A stretch of 64,000 nt of DNA from JBBATK01 sp039810585 (GCA_039810585.1 JBDHXF010000008.1:1-64000); one strand, 5' to 3'; counted from the stretch's first letter, positions 50,796 through 59,921 are shown. Numbers and translations: made by a program. Notes: generated from the letters alone by a model not told the origin.

Positions 50796-51668
50796 ATGGA
50801 TTTTCTGACCACTCTTGAAAACACGCAGGATTTGGTGTCGCTCCCCATGGTGGCGACCAAGATTCTGTCGCTCCTCGAGAAAGAAAACGTTCACGTTCGA
50901 GAGCTCTCGTCCCTCGTCGAAACCGACGCTCCCATCGCGTTAAAGGTTATTCGCCTGGCGAATTCGCCGACCTTTGGTATGCGGACGGAGGTCACCAACG
51001 TGGCTCAGGCGGTTGCCACCATTGGTATGAACCGCATGATGAACATCGTGCTTGGTGTGAGTATCTACTCCAAATTTGTCTTCCTCTCCAACTCAGCCGT
51101 CGCACCTTTCGTGCAGCGTTTTTGGGATCACTCGGCCTCGACCGCTGGTATTGCCAAGTCGCTTGCCCACTCCTTGAAGAAAAACTTTCAAGACAACGAA
51201 TTCATCGGTGGTCTGATCCACGACATCGGAAAGCTCTGTATGATTCAATTCGATGCTGATAAGTATGCGTCCGTGTTGAACCTCATGGATCTTCACAACC
51301 TCAACGACAATGATGCCGAAATGGAAGTGTTCGGTGCCACGCACATGCAAGTAGGCCAGATACTGGCGCGCAATTGGAACCTTCCACATGCTTTGCAGAG
51401 CGTGGTAAGTTATCACGATTCGCCAGATGCTGCCGGCTTGGATAAGGGAGTGACGTCTATGGTACGTCTCGCCGATTTGATTTGCGAGCAGCATGGGCAT
51501 GGCATTGGAGAAAAGGGAATTCACATGCCGCTCAGCGACAGTACTCCGTGGAAAAATCTTTGTAGTTTGTACCCCGAACTGCAACACATCGACATCAATC
51601 TGATGAGCGGTTCAATGGACGATGATTTTTCCAAAGCATCCACCTTTATGCGGTCGATGCTCTCCTGA
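50796..51668 (+). CDS. HDOD domain protein
   Basis: A 290-residue protein of the HDOD family, a degenerate HD-GYP relative found in signalling proteins that does not hydrolyse c-di-GMP. Seen: LVSLPMVATKILSLLEKENV, ETDAPIALKVIRLANSPTFG, VAQAVATIGMNRMMNIVLGVSIY, GGLIHDIGKLCMIQFD, which keeps an HD pair, and VVSYHDSPDAA. The ATG at 50796 has AGGA upstream; an earlier TTG at 50751 adds 15 residues. 14 bases separate it from lgt, so they share a transcript. Confidence 0.85.
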   Translation: MDFLTTLENTQDLVSLPMVATKILSLLEKENVHVRELSSLVETDAPIALKVIRLANSPTFGMRTEVTNVAQAVATIGMNRMMNIVLGVSIYSKFVFLSNSAVAPFVQRFWDHSASTAGIAKSLAHSLKKNFQDNEFIGGLIHDIGKLCMIQFDADKYASVLNLMDLHNLNDNDAEMEVFGATHMQVGQILARNWNLPHALQSVVSYHDSPDAAGLDKGVTSMVRLADLICEQHGHGIGEKGIHMPLSDSTPWKNLCSLYPELQHIDINLMSGSMDDDFSKASTFMRSMLS

Positions 51669-51682
51669 ACCCCTAGCTGCGC

Positions 51683-52519
51683 ATGCGCCCTGACCTCTTC
51701 CACATTGGACCAATTCCTGTTCACAGCTTTGGTCTTATGATGGCCATTGCATTTCTCTCTGCCAACTACCTGCTCGGTCGCGAACTCCAACGTCAATGGA
51801 AAGATAAAGAGCGCGCCGCTGCCTTTGCCTCGGTCATCACCATGATCGCCCTCGTAGCCGGTATCGTGGGCTCCAAACTCTTCCACCTTCTCGAAAACCC
51901 CGAACTCGTTGCTCAAAATGGCATCTCGGAAATTTTCAGCGGATCCGGTCTGACCTTCTTTGGCGGTCTCCTTCTCTCTATTGCAAGCATTGCGTACTAC
52001 TGCAAGAAAAAAGGTGTGCGCTTTTTGTTTTTGGGGGATGTCACTGCACCGGGACTCATTCTGGCCTATGGCATTGGTCGCATAGGGTGTCAGCTCGCCG
52101 GCGATGGCGATTACGGCATCCCTTCGTCGCTCCCCTGGGCTATGAGCTACCCCAATGGCACTGTTCCCACACTCTCAGCTCTCAATCCGGAACTCGCCGC
52201 CAAGTGGGCGGAAATGCACCCGGGTGCGGCTTTACCTTATGACATCATGGTGCATCCCACACCAGTGTATGAGACCATAGCGTGTCTGCTCATTTTCGTT
52301 GTCCTTTATCGTTTGCAGCAACGTTCGTCACTCCCGGAGGGACGTCTCTTCGGCATATACATGCTCCTCGCCGGTTTCGAACGTTTCATGGTGGAGTGGC
52401 TGCGACTCAACCCCCTGTACCTCGGCATGTCGCAGGCACAGTGGATCGGGATCGGTCTGATGATCGCCGGTGCCTATCTCATCATCTCCCGTCGTCAAGC
52501 CCAACCTGCTACTGCCTGA
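51683..52519 (+). CDS. lgt: Prolipoprotein diacylglyceryl transferase
   Basis: A 278-residue membrane enzyme that attaches a diacylglycerol to the cysteine of bacterial prolipoproteins, the first step of lipoprotein maturation. Seen: HIGPIPVHSFGLMMAIAF at the N-terminus with the conserved His, the signature GRIGCQLAGDGDYG, HPTPVYET and six to seven hydrophobic segments. It would serve the lipoproteins predicted in this window (for example at 839-1444 and the RidA protein at 61136). A palindrome follows the stop. Confidence 0.95.
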   Translation: MRPDLFHIGPIPVHSFGLMMAIAFLSANYLLGRELQRQWKDKERAAAFASVITMIALVAGIVGSKLFHLLENPELVAQNGISEIFSGSGLTFFGGLLLSIASIAYYCKKKGVRFLFLGDVTAPGLILAYGIGRIGCQLAGDGDYGIPSSLPWAMSYPNGTVPTLSALNPELAAKWAEMHPGAALPYDIMVHPTPVYETIACLLIFVVLYRLQQRSSLPEGRLFGIYMLLAGFERFMVEWLRLNPLYLGMSQAQWIGIGLMIAGAYLIISRRQAQPATA

Positions 52520-52587
52520 GAGTCGTTTGTTTCGCTGCCGTGCTCCACTCAGGTACTCTGTGAGCATCGTCAGGTGATTCATTATTC

Positions 52588-52604
52588 GTGCGCGCTTCGC
52601 GCAC
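52588..52604. repeat. Three-base-loop palindrome GTGCGCG-CTT-CGCGCAC
   Basis: Perfect 7-bp stem between the convergent lgt and waaA genes, 68 bases after the lgt stop. Confidence 0.5.
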
Positions 52605-52664
52605 ATGGATCCAATCACACCGAAGACCACATCATAGTGAATGGCTAGATGAGTCTTTTGATTT

Positions 52665-53942
52665 TTATCTGCTGAGCACTTCAGCGATTGTCTGCACGAC
52701 ATTGTCACTCGTGCCAATGGTAGAGGCAATCTTCTTCGCATTTGCTTGTGCGAGTTCATGTGTCTGCTCCGGGTTCTGCACCCATTCAAGCCATCGCACT
52801 GCCTCGTCCACAGTACGCAAACATTGTAATCCTCCGGATTGCTCGAGGGCGACGGCATCGGCATTGTGCTGGAACTTCGGTCCGCATGACACCACCATCC
52901 CGTAACAGGCTGCTTCAGCTACACTGTGCACCCCGGCGCCAAAGCCACCGCCGATGTAGGCAGCGTCGGCTATAGCGTAGAGATTGAGCAGCTGTCCGAC
53001 GGTATCGACAATGCCATGTCGCGTTCTGACTTCAGTGGACGTCTCAACCCCGGACCAGCGCATACAATGTCCCAGCGCATGGTCAGCCATCTCAAACAGC
53101 TCCTCATGCATTTCATGCGGAACGATAAGCAATCGCGTTGAGGGACGGAGTGCTTTCAAACATGTGGGATGTAGAAACAGCTCGAGGTCAGGCTTCCACA
53201 CGCTTCCGAGGATGAGGACGAAATCCTCAGGCTGAAACACCGTATTTCGAACGCCACGCCAGCTGCGACGCAGCTCCGGTTGCTGCGCTATCGCTCCTGC
53301 CAATCGATCGTAGCGCGTGTCGGTCCCAACGTGCAGAATGCTATGAACACCCAAAGCCTCAAACGAGCTATACGAGGACTCATTCACACAATACAGATGA
53401 CTAACGGCGTTCATGAGTTCGCGATAGAAGGGGCGTCCAATGCCCGTTCCCAAAAACGACGAACGCGTGTAAGTGGCGTTGACGAGGACAACAGGGATAG
53501 TGCGCCTGCGACATTCATGCATCATGTTCCACCACAAGTCGTAACGCGATACGACAAGAAGAGTAGGACGCAAACGATCGAGAAATGCATGCACGCGTTT
53601 TAGCGAGTCGAAGGGAGCATAGACGACGGCATCGGCGTGCGCGTATAGACGTTGATTACGATAACCGGAAGCAGAGGAGAAGGAAACAATCACCTGAGCA
53701 TCAGGCCAGGATGAACGACATCGTTCAACGACGGGTTTCAGCTGCTCAAACTCACCCATCGAGGCGGCGTGGAACCAAAGACGAAAACCAGAGGCATCAA
53801 GCGAGTCTAGAGCCTTCCATGACATTCGCTCGTGTTGCCACCGGTGTCGTGCTTTGGTGGATACCAAGGCGAGTAGCGCGTAGACTACTGCCAAGGTCGG
53901 AACGACAATGACGTTATAGAGAAGATGAAGGGTGAGGCGCAT
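52665..53942 (-). CDS. waaA: 3-deoxy-D-manno-octulosonic acid (Kdo) transferase
   Basis: A 425-residue membrane-attached glycosyltransferase that adds Kdo to lipid A, the first step of the LPS core. An N-terminal hydrophobic segment (YNVIVVPTLAVVYALLAL), the acceptor-site motif FHAASMGEFEQLKPV, the region VVSRYDLWWNMM (in place of the ExElWPN of E. coli, a change known in Bacteroidota), VGTDTRYDRLA and the C-terminal YIGGGFGAGVHSVAEAACYGMVV. Length fits (about 410-430). It starts 6 bases after the enoyl-CoA hydratase stop, so the two are co-transcribed. Confidence 0.9.
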   Translation of the reverse strand: MRLTLHLLYNVIVVPTLAVVYALLALVSTKARHRWQHERMSWKALDSLDASGFRLWFHAASMGEFEQLKPVVERCRSSWPDAQVIVSFSSASGYRNQRLYAHADAVVYAPFDSLKRVHAFLDRLRPTLLVVSRYDLWWNMMHECRRRTIPVVLVNATYTRSSFLGTGIGRPFYRELMNAVSHLYCVNESSYSSFEALGVHSILHVGTDTRYDRLAGAIAQQPELRRSWRGVRNTVFQPEDFVLILGSVWKPDLELFLHPTCLKALRPSTRLLIVPHEMHEELFEMADHALGHCMRWSGVETSTEVRTRHGIVDTVGQLLNLYAIADAAYIGGGFGAGVHSVAEAACYGMVVSCGPKFQHNADAVALEQSGGLQCLRTVDEAVRWLEWVQNPEQTHELAQANAKKIASTIGTSDNVVQTIAEVLSR

Positions 53943-53948
53943 GAGGGC

Positions 53949-54722
53949 TTACTGACCCTTAAACGTAGCCGAGCGCTTCTCGAGAAAAGCAGACGTGCCT
54001 TCATGAAAGTCATGACTACCGCAGAGTTCGGCAAACTCGCGAGCTTCCACGTCCATACCATTACCGTGCGCCTGCGCTCTGATCGCTTTTAACGACGCCC
54101 GAACTGCCAATGGCGCCATCGACGCAATGCTCAGAGCCGTCTTTCGGCAAGCATCGAGCAACTGCTCGGAAGGCACGATCGCGTTGATGAGGCCACATTG
54201 CAAGGCACGTTCAGCCGATATCATCACCCCGCTCGTGATGAGTTCGATGGCCATTGCCGGACCGCAGAGACGGGTTAGGCGTTGTGTGCCGCCGTAGCCC
54301 GGAATGATGCCGAGCTTGACTTCCGGCTGACCAAACTGCGCATTGGGTGAGGCGTAGCGAAAGTGGCATGCCATGGCCAACTCGCAACCTCCTCCTAAGG
54401 CAAAACCATTGACGGCGGCGATCACGGGAATGGGGAAGTCCTCAATCATTTGGAAGATGCTCTGCCCACGTTCAGCGAAGTCCGTACCGCTCTTCGGTGT
54501 GCACTCTTGCAGCTCTCGAATGTCGGCGCCGGCGGCAAAGGCTTTCGGTCCTGCTCCGGTCACAATCACGCAGCGAAGTTGAGATTGCGTAGCGAGCTGA
54601 GTGAAGGCACTATTGAGCTCATTCAACACCTGCGCATTGAGCGCATTGAGTTTGTCTGGTCTGTTAAGAGTAACGAGAGCAATACTCTCTTCAACACTCA
54701 CATCAATACACTCAAAATTCAT
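53949..54722 (-). CDS. Enoyl-CoA hydratase (crotonase family)
   Basis: A 257-residue crotonase that adds water to enoyl-CoA in beta-oxidation or related CoA pathways. Oxyanion-hole and catalytic regions: AFAAGADIRELQE, GFALGGGCELAMACHFRYAS and AQFGQPEVKLGIIPGYGGTQRL; both catalytic Glu (in GGGCELA and GQPEVKLG) are present, so hydratase activity is likely. The substrate is unknown. A good promoter box, TAATTTTG, lies upstream. It shares a transcript with waaA, an odd functional pair. Confidence 0.87.
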   Translation of the reverse strand: MNFECIDVSVEESIALVTLNRPDKLNALNAQVLNELNSAFTQLATQSQLRCVIVTGAGPKAFAAGADIRELQECTPKSGTDFAERGQSIFQMIEDFPIPVIAAVNGFALGGGCELAMACHFRYASPNAQFGQPEVKLGIIPGYGGTQRLTRLCGPAMAIELITSGVMISAERALQCGLINAIVPSEQLLDACRKTALSIASMAPLAVRASLKAIRAQAHGNGMDVEAREFAELCGSHDFHEGTSAFLEKRSATFKGQ

Positions 54723-54756
54723 GGGGAACTCGACCTCTCATCGGTGAACACTGACG

Positions 54757-54784
54757 CAAAATTACTAAATTGCCACTGCAGCAA
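54757..54784 (-). promoter_or_regulatory. Promoter of the enoyl-CoA hydratase-waaA operon
   Basis: Minus strand TAATTTTG at 54757-54764 with TTG at 54782-54784 (17-base spacer). The box lies 34 bases before the start at 54722. Confidence 0.45.
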
Positions 54785-54845
54785 TGAGGAAGTGCACGAG
54801 TGCGAAGGCTGCTTCTATTGGCGGTTGTAGACTCACGGCCAGAAC

Positions 54846-55364
54846 ATGAACAGCAGTGTTGCACAGGAACTCGACCAAAAAGTTCGTCGCCGGAAAATTG
54901 AATATCTGGTGTTGATCGCCATTCAGGCATTTTTTGCCGGTTCCATGAGCGCGGTCTTACGTCCATTTCTCTGTCTTGGCTTGATCCTAAGCACGAGCGG
55001 AACCTGTTGGACACTCACCCAGTACCGGCAGAAGCGATGTACTCTTCCCGAGGCTAATCGCTTTCGGGTTATTGTGGATGCCTTAGAAGCTCTCTTTCTC
55101 ATGCTCTTCCTTACAGTGTTCAGCATCGTTGCACTGCAATACGAGGTTGATGCTCGTGTGTACTATGCACACATTAGTATTCTGCTCCTCAGTTATTTCG
55201 CTGCTACCGTGCTGACGGAGTTGTTTTGGATACGGCGCATCTTTCCGCTCCTTAACAGCGCACAGCAACTCAACTATGTGATCAATCTGCCGGCGTCCAT
55301 TTTATGGCCGTTCCGGCTCTCGTACCTGAAGCGGCTCTTTCGATGGAAAAACAGTACACATTAA
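54846..55364 (+). CDS. Membrane protein of unknown function
   Basis: A 172-residue protein with four predicted membrane segments: LVLIAIQAFFAGSMSAVL, FLCLGLILSTSG, ALFLMLFLTVFSIVALQ and HISILLLSYFAATVL. No known domain. Between the second and third segment a polar loop with RQKRCTLPEANRFRV. No clear ribosome site. Its end overlaps the next gene by 22 bases, so the two are likely co-translated and may act together. Confidence 0.65.
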   Translation: MNSSVAQELDQKVRRRKIEYLVLIAIQAFFAGSMSAVLRPFLCLGLILSTSGTCWTLTQYRQKRCTLPEANRFRVIVDALEALFLMLFLTVFSIVALQYEVDARVYYAHISILLLSYFAATVLTELFWIRRIFPLLNSAQQLNYVINLPASILWPFRLSYLKRLFRWKNSTH

Positions 55365-56962
55365 CATTTCGATTGTCATCACTACTGCACTCTGCGTCTG
55401 TGCGCTTGCTCATCTGTTGCACCTTGAGCTTGTGCATTCTTAGTTCAGCCGACACGTTTGCGGCTGCACCGAAGCATGGGACAAAGAAGTCCAGACCCTC
55501 AGCAAAGAAGGGAAGCTCAGCACGTTCATCGCGCAGCTCAGGCGCTTCAAAGAAATCCGCATCGAAGCGGGGAAGTAGCATGAGCTCCAAGACCTCGAAG
55601 AAGAGTCGCTCAAAAGCCTCACGTCGTTCGCGACATCGCGGAGTAGATATCGCACGAGCCCGTGCAGAAGCACGAGCACCGAAAGCACTGGCAGTCATCA
55701 GTATCGCGAAGGACTCCATTCTCACAGACGGCATTATTTACCGCGAGATCAACGTCACCCACGCCGATTCCTCACACAGCCTGGTACACGCGCTTACGTG
55801 CGTGCTTAGGAATCCGCATTACAGCGTGATGACCTTGAAAGCCGATAATCAAGCAAATTCGTTGGAACGCCTGCGCGACTTCCGCTCACGTTTGGATTCA
55901 ACCGAAAATAAGGTACTCTATGCAGCTGTTAACGCGCACTTTTGGCGCGCTGCTTCGACAACACCTATCGGACCAACGGTCTGCAGCGGAGAAGTGTGCG
56001 AGATGCTGCCGTATAAGGATTGGACCTGTTGCTTCTTTGATACGAAAAACCGACCGATCATCGATAGTCTTGTTCTCAGTGCATCTATTCGCAACAAGGA
56101 TGGACAAGGCCTTCGTGTGTGCTCGGTTAATCGGCGGGTAATGAGCGATTCCATCGTATTGTTCAATAGCTTTATCGGTCAAACGGTGCCCTATGTTCCA
56201 ACCGAGGCTATTGAGCAGGAAATTGCGGAAAGCATGAGCGACAGTACTTCGTTGCTGCGTGACTCCACGGAACTGCGTATCTCTCGCGACTCGCTTCGTG
56301 CCGCCTATACGGCTCTGCGCCAAGCTTCGTCAGCAGAATTTTCTACAGCTAAAGTGCTGTGTCGTTATCTCCACACTCCGGCCGTCAACGAGGATATTCA
56401 CATGGTGGTGTTGCGCATGGTTGATACCGGTTCCGTCGCCATGCCTCTTCGTGGTTGTGTGTTGTCCATGAGTCTGGATGAGCTTCATCGTCTTCACTGT
56501 GCGGTGGGCGACACCTTAGTGCTTCGTTACACCACCAGCAAACGAGATTCCATTGTGTACACCAATGCGGTTTGCGGCACTCCACTGCTCGTGAGCGGCG
56601 GTGCCATTTCGGAAAACCTCAAGCCGATTAGTAATGCGGGCCAACGATTCTATTATCGTCGTCTTGCACGCACGGCCATTGGCACCGACATCACTCGCAA
56701 CACGATTTACCTCGTGACGGTTGAATGTAACTCCCGCTCTACGGGATTCACCATTGCAGAATTAGCTGAATTCATGAAACGCTTTGGTGCCTACTCTGCC
56801 CTTAACCTCGATGGAGGCGGTTCGGCGCAAATGCTGGTAGGCGATTCTGTGGTGAGTCACACCGCGGAACAGGGGCAGCGCCGTGTTTCTGTATGCCTGG
56901 GTCTGGGCAAGTATCATTTCCGCTCAACCAAGAAAACGCGCGACGCCAAAAAGGAAGATTGA
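55343..56962 (+). CDS. Phosphodiester glycosidase (NAGPA/DUF2233) family protein, secreted
   Basis: A 539-residue exported protein. A hydrophobic segment (ASVRLLICCTLSLCILSS) then a Lys/Ser-rich linker (about residues 45-100, KKSRPSAKKGSSARSSRSS and SKTSKKSRSKASRR). The C-terminal third is the NAGPA domain, with ALNLDGGGSAQMLVG and RRVSVCLGL conserved. This family is named for the human enzyme that uncovers mannose-6-phosphate; bacterial members are found in cell-wall and capsule metabolism, with unknown substrate. The middle region (about 170-400) holds an N-terminal domain with LERLRDFRSRLDSTENKVLYAAVNAHFW. The start is chosen at the signal segment; an earlier ATG at 55304 is possible. A palindrome follows. 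Confidence 0.75.
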   Translation: MEKQYTLTFRLSSLLHSASVRLLICCTLSLCILSSADTFAAAPKHGTKKSRPSAKKGSSARSSRSSGASKKSASKRGSSMSSKTSKKSRSKASRRSRHRGVDIARARAEARAPKALAVISIAKDSILTDGIIYREINVTHADSSHSLVHALTCVLRNPHYSVMTLKADNQANSLERLRDFRSRLDSTENKVLYAAVNAHFWRAASTTPIGPTVCSGEVCEMLPYKDWTCCFFDTKNRPIIDSLVLSASIRNKDGQGLRVCSVNRRVMSDSIVLFNSFIGQTVPYVPTEAIEQEIAESMSDSTSLLRDSTELRISRDSLRAAYTALRQASSAEFSTAKVLCRYLHTPAVNEDIHMVVLRMVDTGSVAMPLRGCVLSMSLDELHRLHCAVGDTLVLRYTTSKRDSIVYTNAVCGTPLLVSGGAISENLKPISNAGQRFYYRRLARTAIGTDITRNTIYLVTVECNSRSTGFTIAELAEFMKRFGAYSALNLDGGGSAQMLVGDSVVSHTAEQGQRRVSVCLGLGKYHFRSTKKTRDAKKED

Positions 56963-57059
56963 GACGAAGTGGGGATTGAGTGAAGCTCAGGTTGCAGATG
57001 ACGTCTCGTCAACTCGGGACGAAGCACACACTCACTTTCGTAATGACTAAGACTCTTGA

Positions 57060-57086
57060 TACGTAGGCGGCGTTGCCGCCTACGTA
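57060..57086. terminator. 12-bp palindrome with GTT loop between convergent genes
   Basis: TACGTAGGCGGC-GTT-GCCGCCTACGTA, a perfect stem, between the glycosidase and oxidoreductase genes. Probably a shared terminator; no T-run. Confidence 0.6.
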
Positions 57087-57132
57087 CTGAAAATCTCCTG
57101 CCGATTCATCACTGCTCAGCAGATCTGAACCG

Positions 57133-58161
57133 TTAGGCGTCGATTGTCAACACTACCTTACCAATTACCTCACCGCTGTCGAGCAGACGCTGTCCTTCTG
57201 CAGCCATTGACAGTGGGAGAACCTTATGAATGTGCGTGTGGACTTTGCCTGTTGCCACCAAGTCCACAAGCTCTGCGAGCTCTGATTTTCTGCCGAGGTA
57301 TAAGCCGTGAAGAGAAAGGTGGCGCAAATAGGTCAACTGGATGTTTAAGGTCACTTCTCGCCCCGTCAACATTCCGCACAAGAGCATCTTTCCGCCTTTA
57401 CGAAGTAGGGCAAAGCTGGTAGGGAAGGTCTTTGGACCAACATAGTCCAACACGCAGTCCACCCCCGCCGGAAATAGCGCGCGTACAGCGGCTCCGACAT
57501 CATCGGTATAGTGATTGAATACATGGTCGGCGCCAAGACTGCGCAGTACGGCTGCTTTCTCTTCATTGCCGGCAGTGGCGATAATGGTCGCACCGGTCGA
57601 TTTGGCTAATTGCAGGGCCAGGGTTCCAAATCCGCCCGATGCGCCCCACAGCAGAAAGGATTGACCGGCTTTCAATTTTGCCACGTCATAGAGAGCATGA
57701 TAGGCGGTGAGACCGGAAATGGGAAGACAGGCTGCATCTTCAAAACTGACGGTGTCGGGAATGGAGAGAAGACTGGATTCAGGCACAGCCACGTACTCGG
57801 CGTAGCTACCGGGACGGTGCAAGCCGAAGTACTGCCAGCGTTCTGAAAGAAAAGCATCCGGATTATCAAGCTCGTCAGCCGGTACGACGATTGGCCAGCT
57901 CAACACGCGATCGCCTTCTTTGAAGTGTTTCGCAGACGAACCGCATCGAGCAACAACGCCGGCTATATCGCCACCCGGAATGTGCGGGAGTTTTGCGGGG
58001 ATACCCGGATAGCCGTCGCGAACAACGATGTCGATTCGATTTATGCTAGTGGCGTGCACACGAACAAGCACTTCATCGTCGTTGATCTCAGGAATTGGCC
58101 AATCTTCTACATAGTGCAACGCGTCGGCGTTGCCATGAGCGTGGAGTACAACTGCTTTCAT
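57133..58161 (-). CDS. Medium-chain NADPH:quinone oxidoreductase-like protein
   Basis: A 342-residue medium-chain dehydrogenase/reductase of the quinone-oxidoreductase branch. N-terminal GroES-like domain (VRVHATSINRIDIVVRDG, PGGDIAGVVARCGS), then the Rossmann domain with SFLLWGASGGFGTLALQLAKSTGATIIATAGNEEKAA. It has only part of the zinc ligands of alcohol dehydrogenases, so it is probably a zinc-free or low-zinc reductase of quinones or enones. Third gene of a menA-CPBP-oxidoreductase operon, 18 bases after the CPBP stop; a link to quinone handling is an inference from that position. Confidence 0.82.
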   Translation of the reverse strand: MKAVVLHAHGNADALHYVEDWPIPEINDDEVLVRVHATSINRIDIVVRDGYPGIPAKLPHIPGGDIAGVVARCGSSAKHFKEGDRVLSWPIVVPADELDNPDAFLSERWQYFGLHRPGSYAEYVAVPESSLLSIPDTVSFEDAACLPISGLTAYHALYDVAKLKAGQSFLLWGASGGFGTLALQLAKSTGATIIATAGNEEKAAVLRSLGADHVFNHYTDDVGAAVRALFPAGVDCVLDYVGPKTFPTSFALLRKGGKMLLCGMLTGREVTLNIQLTYLRHLSLHGLYLGRKSELAELVDLVATGKVHTHIHKVLPLSMAAEGQRLLDSGEVIGKVVLTIDA

Positions 58162-58179
58162 GGTGAATGAGGAGTAGTG

Positions 58180-58818
58180 TTAGGAAAACTGAACGGGCAG
58201 AAGGACAAAAATGGTGGTGTCCCAAAGCGCGTGCGAAATAATACCGGGAACAAGCGAGTGGTAGCGTCGGAAGAGAAAGCCCCAGTGCATTCCCAAGACC
58301 AGAGCGGCAACAAGCAACATTGGATTGAGAGCCCAGATGTGTACCAGTGCGTAGAGTGCCGTCGTGCTCAGCAGCGCGGTCCGCGGATTGCTAAGCTCCT
58401 CCAGTCTTGCTTGAACGAAGCCTCGCCAAAAAGTCTCCTCGCACGGCGCAATGATAAAGAAGAGCAACGGCGCGATGATGTGCGGATCGAGTTGAACCCT
58501 GGTGGCGTAGACTGCCTGAATGTGCGGAACCGTCCAACTGAACATCAGGCTCATAAGCCAGACACCTAATCGGCTTAGACCGTAGAGCAGAACCGCATGT
58601 CCCGCCCCAATGGCAAGAAACTTTGGTTCAAAGTGAAACAACGCAGCAAGTTTTTTCCGCTGCAGTACAAGAGTCAACACACTGAGTACCAGTGTAGAAC
58701 ACACCATCGCTTGCCAGAAAAAGTGGTCGTGTATTTCTTGCGTCCACGAGAGCTGACGCGAGAACATGACAAACCATAAAGTAGCAGCAAGGAGAATGGG
58801 TGGGACGACCTGCTTCAT
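58180..58818 (-). CDS. CPBP family intramembrane protease
   Basis: A 212-residue membrane protein. The CPBP (CAAX protease and bacteriocin-processing) motifs are present: EETFWRGFVQARL (Glu-Glu and Arg), YALVHIW (His) and the final histidine motif SHALWDTTIFVLL. Six hydrophobic segments. In bacteria these proteins act in self-immunity, signalling or prenyl-protein-like processing; the substrate is unknown. The ATG at 58818 follows a TTG at 58836 next to the menA stop; the true start is either. Middle gene of the menA operon. Confidence 0.8.
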   Translation of the reverse strand: MKQVVPPILLAATLWFVMFSRQLSWTQEIHDHFFWQAMVCSTLVLSVLTLVLQRKKLAALFHFEPKFLAIGAGHAVLLYGLSRLGVWLMSLMFSWTVPHIQAVYATRVQLDPHIIAPLLFFIIAPCEETFWRGFVQARLEELSNPRTALLSTTALYALVHIWALNPMLLVAALVLGMHWGFLFRRYHSLVPGIISHALWDTTIFVLLPVQFS

Positions 58819-58839
58819 AGAACGAGTGGACAGCAATAA

Positions 58840-59763
58840 TTAGAACCAGTGCGCTAGAACACATCCAATACTGTATAGTGCACCAAATAGAAAGTGATGC
58901 TGTGCGGTGTGAACGTCCGTCATGGCTATCGCCTCCGGCGCTCCCATTGGATCTGCCGCCCGGATGGCACGTAAATTTTTCAATGCCGGAGGGAAACTGA
59001 GGAGTACCAGAAGAGTCCACGGACTCAGCATTTTCAGAGCCACTAAAACAATCACAATCACAAAAGCAGCCACAACAATAAGGATATATTCCCATCGCGA
59101 TGCCGACGGTCCAAGGAGTGTTGCCACGGTATGCAAATTCGCCTTACGGTCGTGCGAGATATCACGAATATTATTGGCAATCAAGATGGCCGCCACCAAG
59201 CAGCCAATGGGGAGCGACGCGTAGATTACGGTATCGTTTATCGTGCCGGTGAGCACATAGTACGAACCGCACACCATCAACGGACCCATCAAGAGGAACA
59301 CCAGTACATCGCCAACGGCAAAGTACTTGTATGCAGCAGAGCCACCGCCGCAGTAAAAGTAGCCACCAAAGATTCCGATCACTCCGAGGATTAAGACCGG
59401 CGTTCCGCGTTCCACCACCATGAAGAGTCCCAACACAAAGGTGATGGCAAAAAGCAGCAGTCCCACTCGGTACACGGAGGAGGGGGCAAGGAGACCATCA
59501 ACCAGGATACGACTGGAGCCATAGCTCTCCTTGGTATCGACTCCACGTTTGAAATCAAAGTAGTCGCTTACCAAGTTCGTTGCAGCATGCATCATCACCG
59601 AACAGACGGCAATAAGAGGAAGCAAATACCAGTACACCGTACCGTTAAACGATAGAGCCAGGGCCGCCCCAAGAAGTACCGGTGTGATACTGGCGGTAAA
59701 AGAAAACGCCCGAACTGCCTGCATCCACAAACTCATGGTGGAACGTTCTGCTTGCGCTGTCAT
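58840..59763 (-). CDS. menA: 1,4-dihydroxy-2-naphthoate prenyltransferase (UbiA family)
   Basis: A 307-residue UbiA-type prenyltransferase with eight to nine membrane segments. The two Asp-rich motifs that bind the prenyl diphosphate are present: NLVSDYFDFKRGVDTKESYG and NNIRDISHDRKANLHT. Both fit MenA, which makes demethylmenaquinone, and the SSRILVDGLLAPSSV that follows the first is typical for it. First gene of an operon with a CPBP protease and a quinone-oxidoreductase-like gene. The promoter box TATTTTTG and a 16-bp palindrome lie upstream, so expression is probably repressor-controlled. Confidence 0.82.
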   Translation of the reverse strand: MTAQAERSTMSLWMQAVRAFSFTASITPVLLGAALALSFNGTVYWYLLPLIAVCSVMMHAATNLVSDYFDFKRGVDTKESYGSSRILVDGLLAPSSVYRVGLLLFAITFVLGLFMVVERGTPVLILGVIGIFGGYFYCGGGSAAYKYFAVGDVLVFLLMGPLMVCGSYYVLTGTINDTVIYASLPIGCLVAAILIANNIRDISHDRKANLHTVATLLGPSASRWEYILIVVAAFVIVIVLVALKMLSPWTLLVLLSFPPALKNLRAIRAADPMGAPEAIAMTDVHTAQHHFLFGALYSIGCVLAHWF

Positions 59764-59825
59764 AATGATGTGAAGTCCGTGAAAAATCGATTGAGAAGTC
59801 GGTTTAGGCCGAATTCTTAAATCCT

Positions 59826-59841
59826 GACCGACCGGTCGGTC
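59826..59841. promoter_or_regulatory. TetR-style operator palindrome at the menA promoter
   Basis: GACCGACCGGTCGGTC, a perfect 16-bp palindrome. It sits just downstream of the TATTTTTG box, so it would cover the transcription start of the menA operon, an ideal place for a repressor. TetR/AcrR regulators bind palindromes of this kind; no TetR gene is in the window. Confidence 0.6.
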
Positions 59842-59843
59842 GT

Positions 59844-59851
59844 CAAAAATA
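59844..59851 (-). promoter_or_regulatory. TAnnTTTG-type -7 box, menA operon
   Basis: Minus strand TATTTTTG, 80 bases before the menA start. The palindrome at 59826-59841 follows after 2 bases. Confidence 0.5.
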
Positions 59852-59921
59852 CCACTTCACAAGGCCTTAATGGTATGCTACGGTTCGAAATGTTTGCACA
59901 CTTCAAACGTTTTTCCGCCTC

